A stretch of DNA of 64,000 nucleotides from Mesorhizobium sp. CA14 (GTDB lineage: Bacteria > Pseudomonadota > Alphaproteobacteria > Rhizobiales > Rhizobiaceae): assembly GCF_020165195.1 (NCBI RefSeq), contig NZ_JAIUHR010000005.1:186001-250000 (forward strand), in the 5' to 3' direction. The notes below the pieces were generated by a model. It had not been told where the DNA came from and made no database searches. It worked only from the letters and a program-made list of their open reading frames with translations. Shown here in pieces: positions 63,567 to 64,000 of this stretch (its first letter is position 1; the number at the start of each line of letters is the position of its first letter). The translations under genes and the position numbers were made by a program.

Positions 63567-63890
63567 TCAGTTTCCGGTCTTCGCCAGGCCGCGGTCGACC
63601 TCCTCGATGCCGGCTTCAGCGGCGACGATGCCCTCCTCGCACGCCTTGCATACCTGCCTGATTTCCGCGGCGCCTTCTTCGGCGTCATGCAAATCCTGCA
63701 CCAGTTGCTCGGTGGCGCCGCTCCTGCCGATTTCGAGGCTCAGGCGCAGCACATCCATCTCGATGCCGGCGAGCTTCTGGTTGAGCCGCAGCGCCTCGGC
63801 GGTGAGCGCCGAGACCTGGGCGACAAGATCGAGCCGGCGAAGGAGCAGCGCGTCACGCGCAGCGGCTTGGTCCATCGGATCCTCCGTCAT
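63567..63890 (-). CDS. Coiled-coil protein (107 aa)
   Basis: Almost wholly helical protein with heptad-like leucines (LLLRRLDLVAQVSALTAEAL, then IEMDVLRLSLEIG). Two cysteines (KACEEG and VCK) are near residue 85. ATG 63890 overlaps the stop of the upstream gene (ATGA); an internal ATG at 63875 has a good GGAGG site and is an alternative. It is 14 bp or more upstream of the WD40-like gene. Unrecognised. Confidence 0.65.
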   Translation of the reverse strand: MTEDPMDQAAARDALLLRRLDLVAQVSALTAEALRLNQKLAGIEMDVLRLSLEIGRSGATEQLVQDLHDAEEGAAEIRQVCKACEEGIVAAEAGIEEVDRGLAKTGN

Positions 63891-64000
63891 ATTTCGCGCC
63901 GAACCATCGAGCCGGGCGGCTTTTCGAAAGCCGAAAGCATTTTTGGCAATGTGCCGGCCTGTGACCGGAACTGCTTTTCGGCCGTTTCGATGTGGCTCTT
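63887..64000 (-). CDS. C-terminal end of an unidentified gene (cut by window)
   Basis: The minus-strand frame is open from the right edge to TGA at 63887-63889 and reads KSHIETAEKQFRSQAGTL to its end MVRREI. It overlaps the coiled-coil gene start (ATGA), so these genes are probably one operon. Too little is present to identify it. Confidence 0.55.
   Translation of the reverse strand, partial: KSHIETAEKQFRSQAGTLPKMLSAFEKPPGSMVRREI

Overview
The window looks like a chromosome or mobile-element segment from a GC-rich alphaproteobacterium of the rhizobial group, most likely Mesorhizobium or a close relative. This is inferred from the gene families and gene order (a traF, DUF736, transglycosylase, rlxS, traG, trbBCDEJ-L-F-G-I set as found in Mesorhizobium integrative and conjugative elements) and from the dense ABC transporter content. 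No rRNA, intact tRNA, integrase or CRISPR array was seen.

Region 1 (1-8969) is the first half of a conjugation locus: a 5'-truncated traF peptidase, a frameshifted DUF736 gene, a lytic transglycosylase, a possible oriT with repeats at 2425-2534, the DUF3363-type relaxase rlxS, a hipBA toxin-antitoxin pair with four regularly spaced palindromic operators, the coupling protein traG and a CopG-like gene.

Region 2 (9058-24452) splits the conjugation genes. It carries a polar amino-acid ABC transporter in two separate pieces that share an 18-bp upstream motif, a ligase-polymerase LigD, an Lrp regulator divergent from a pyruvate-dehydrogenase-E1-like gene, a PduX-like GHMP kinase, a CysK-like PLP enzyme, a convergent threonine-synthase-like enzyme, an XRE regulator with twin operators, a LuxR/LuxI quorum-sensing pair and an OmpR-type regulator with a degenerate receiver. 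The genes suggest regulated uptake and phosphorylation-dependent conversion of a threonine- or homoserine-like amino acid. This is the best candidate in the window for an undescribed system.

Region 3 (24652-34270) is the mating-pair-formation operon trbB, C, D, E, J (frameshifted), trbK-alt, L, F, G, I, then a DUF2274 gene. Most genes overlap or nearly touch. Two apparent single-base losses (DUF736 and trbJ) raise the question of whether transfer still works or whether these are sequencing errors.

Region 4 (34271-36880) holds sparse sequence, then a small hypothetical protein, two lipoproteins (one with an Excalibur-like C-terminus) and a membrane protein with a sunset-type C-terminal domain.

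Region 5 (37319-43240) is a branched-chain amino-acid or amide ABC transporter (livF, a fused livM-livG, livH and a Tat-type binding protein) with a Crp/Fnr regulator divergent from it, followed by decayed, AT-richer sequence.

Region 6 (44375-61733) is a carbohydrate catabolism locus: a long leftward operon with a CUT1-type sugar importer, a PfkB kinase, a DhnA-type aldolase, a ROK kinase, an RPE-like epimerase, two xylose-isomerase-like TIM-barrel proteins, a Gfo/Idh/MocA dehydrogenase and a hydrolase; a rightward dehydrogenase-hydrolase pair; a LacI regulator; and a rightward PfkB-GatZ pair. The end (61734-64000) has a tRNA-3'-end-like remnant and a leftward set of small, WD40-like and coiled-coil proteins of unknown role.
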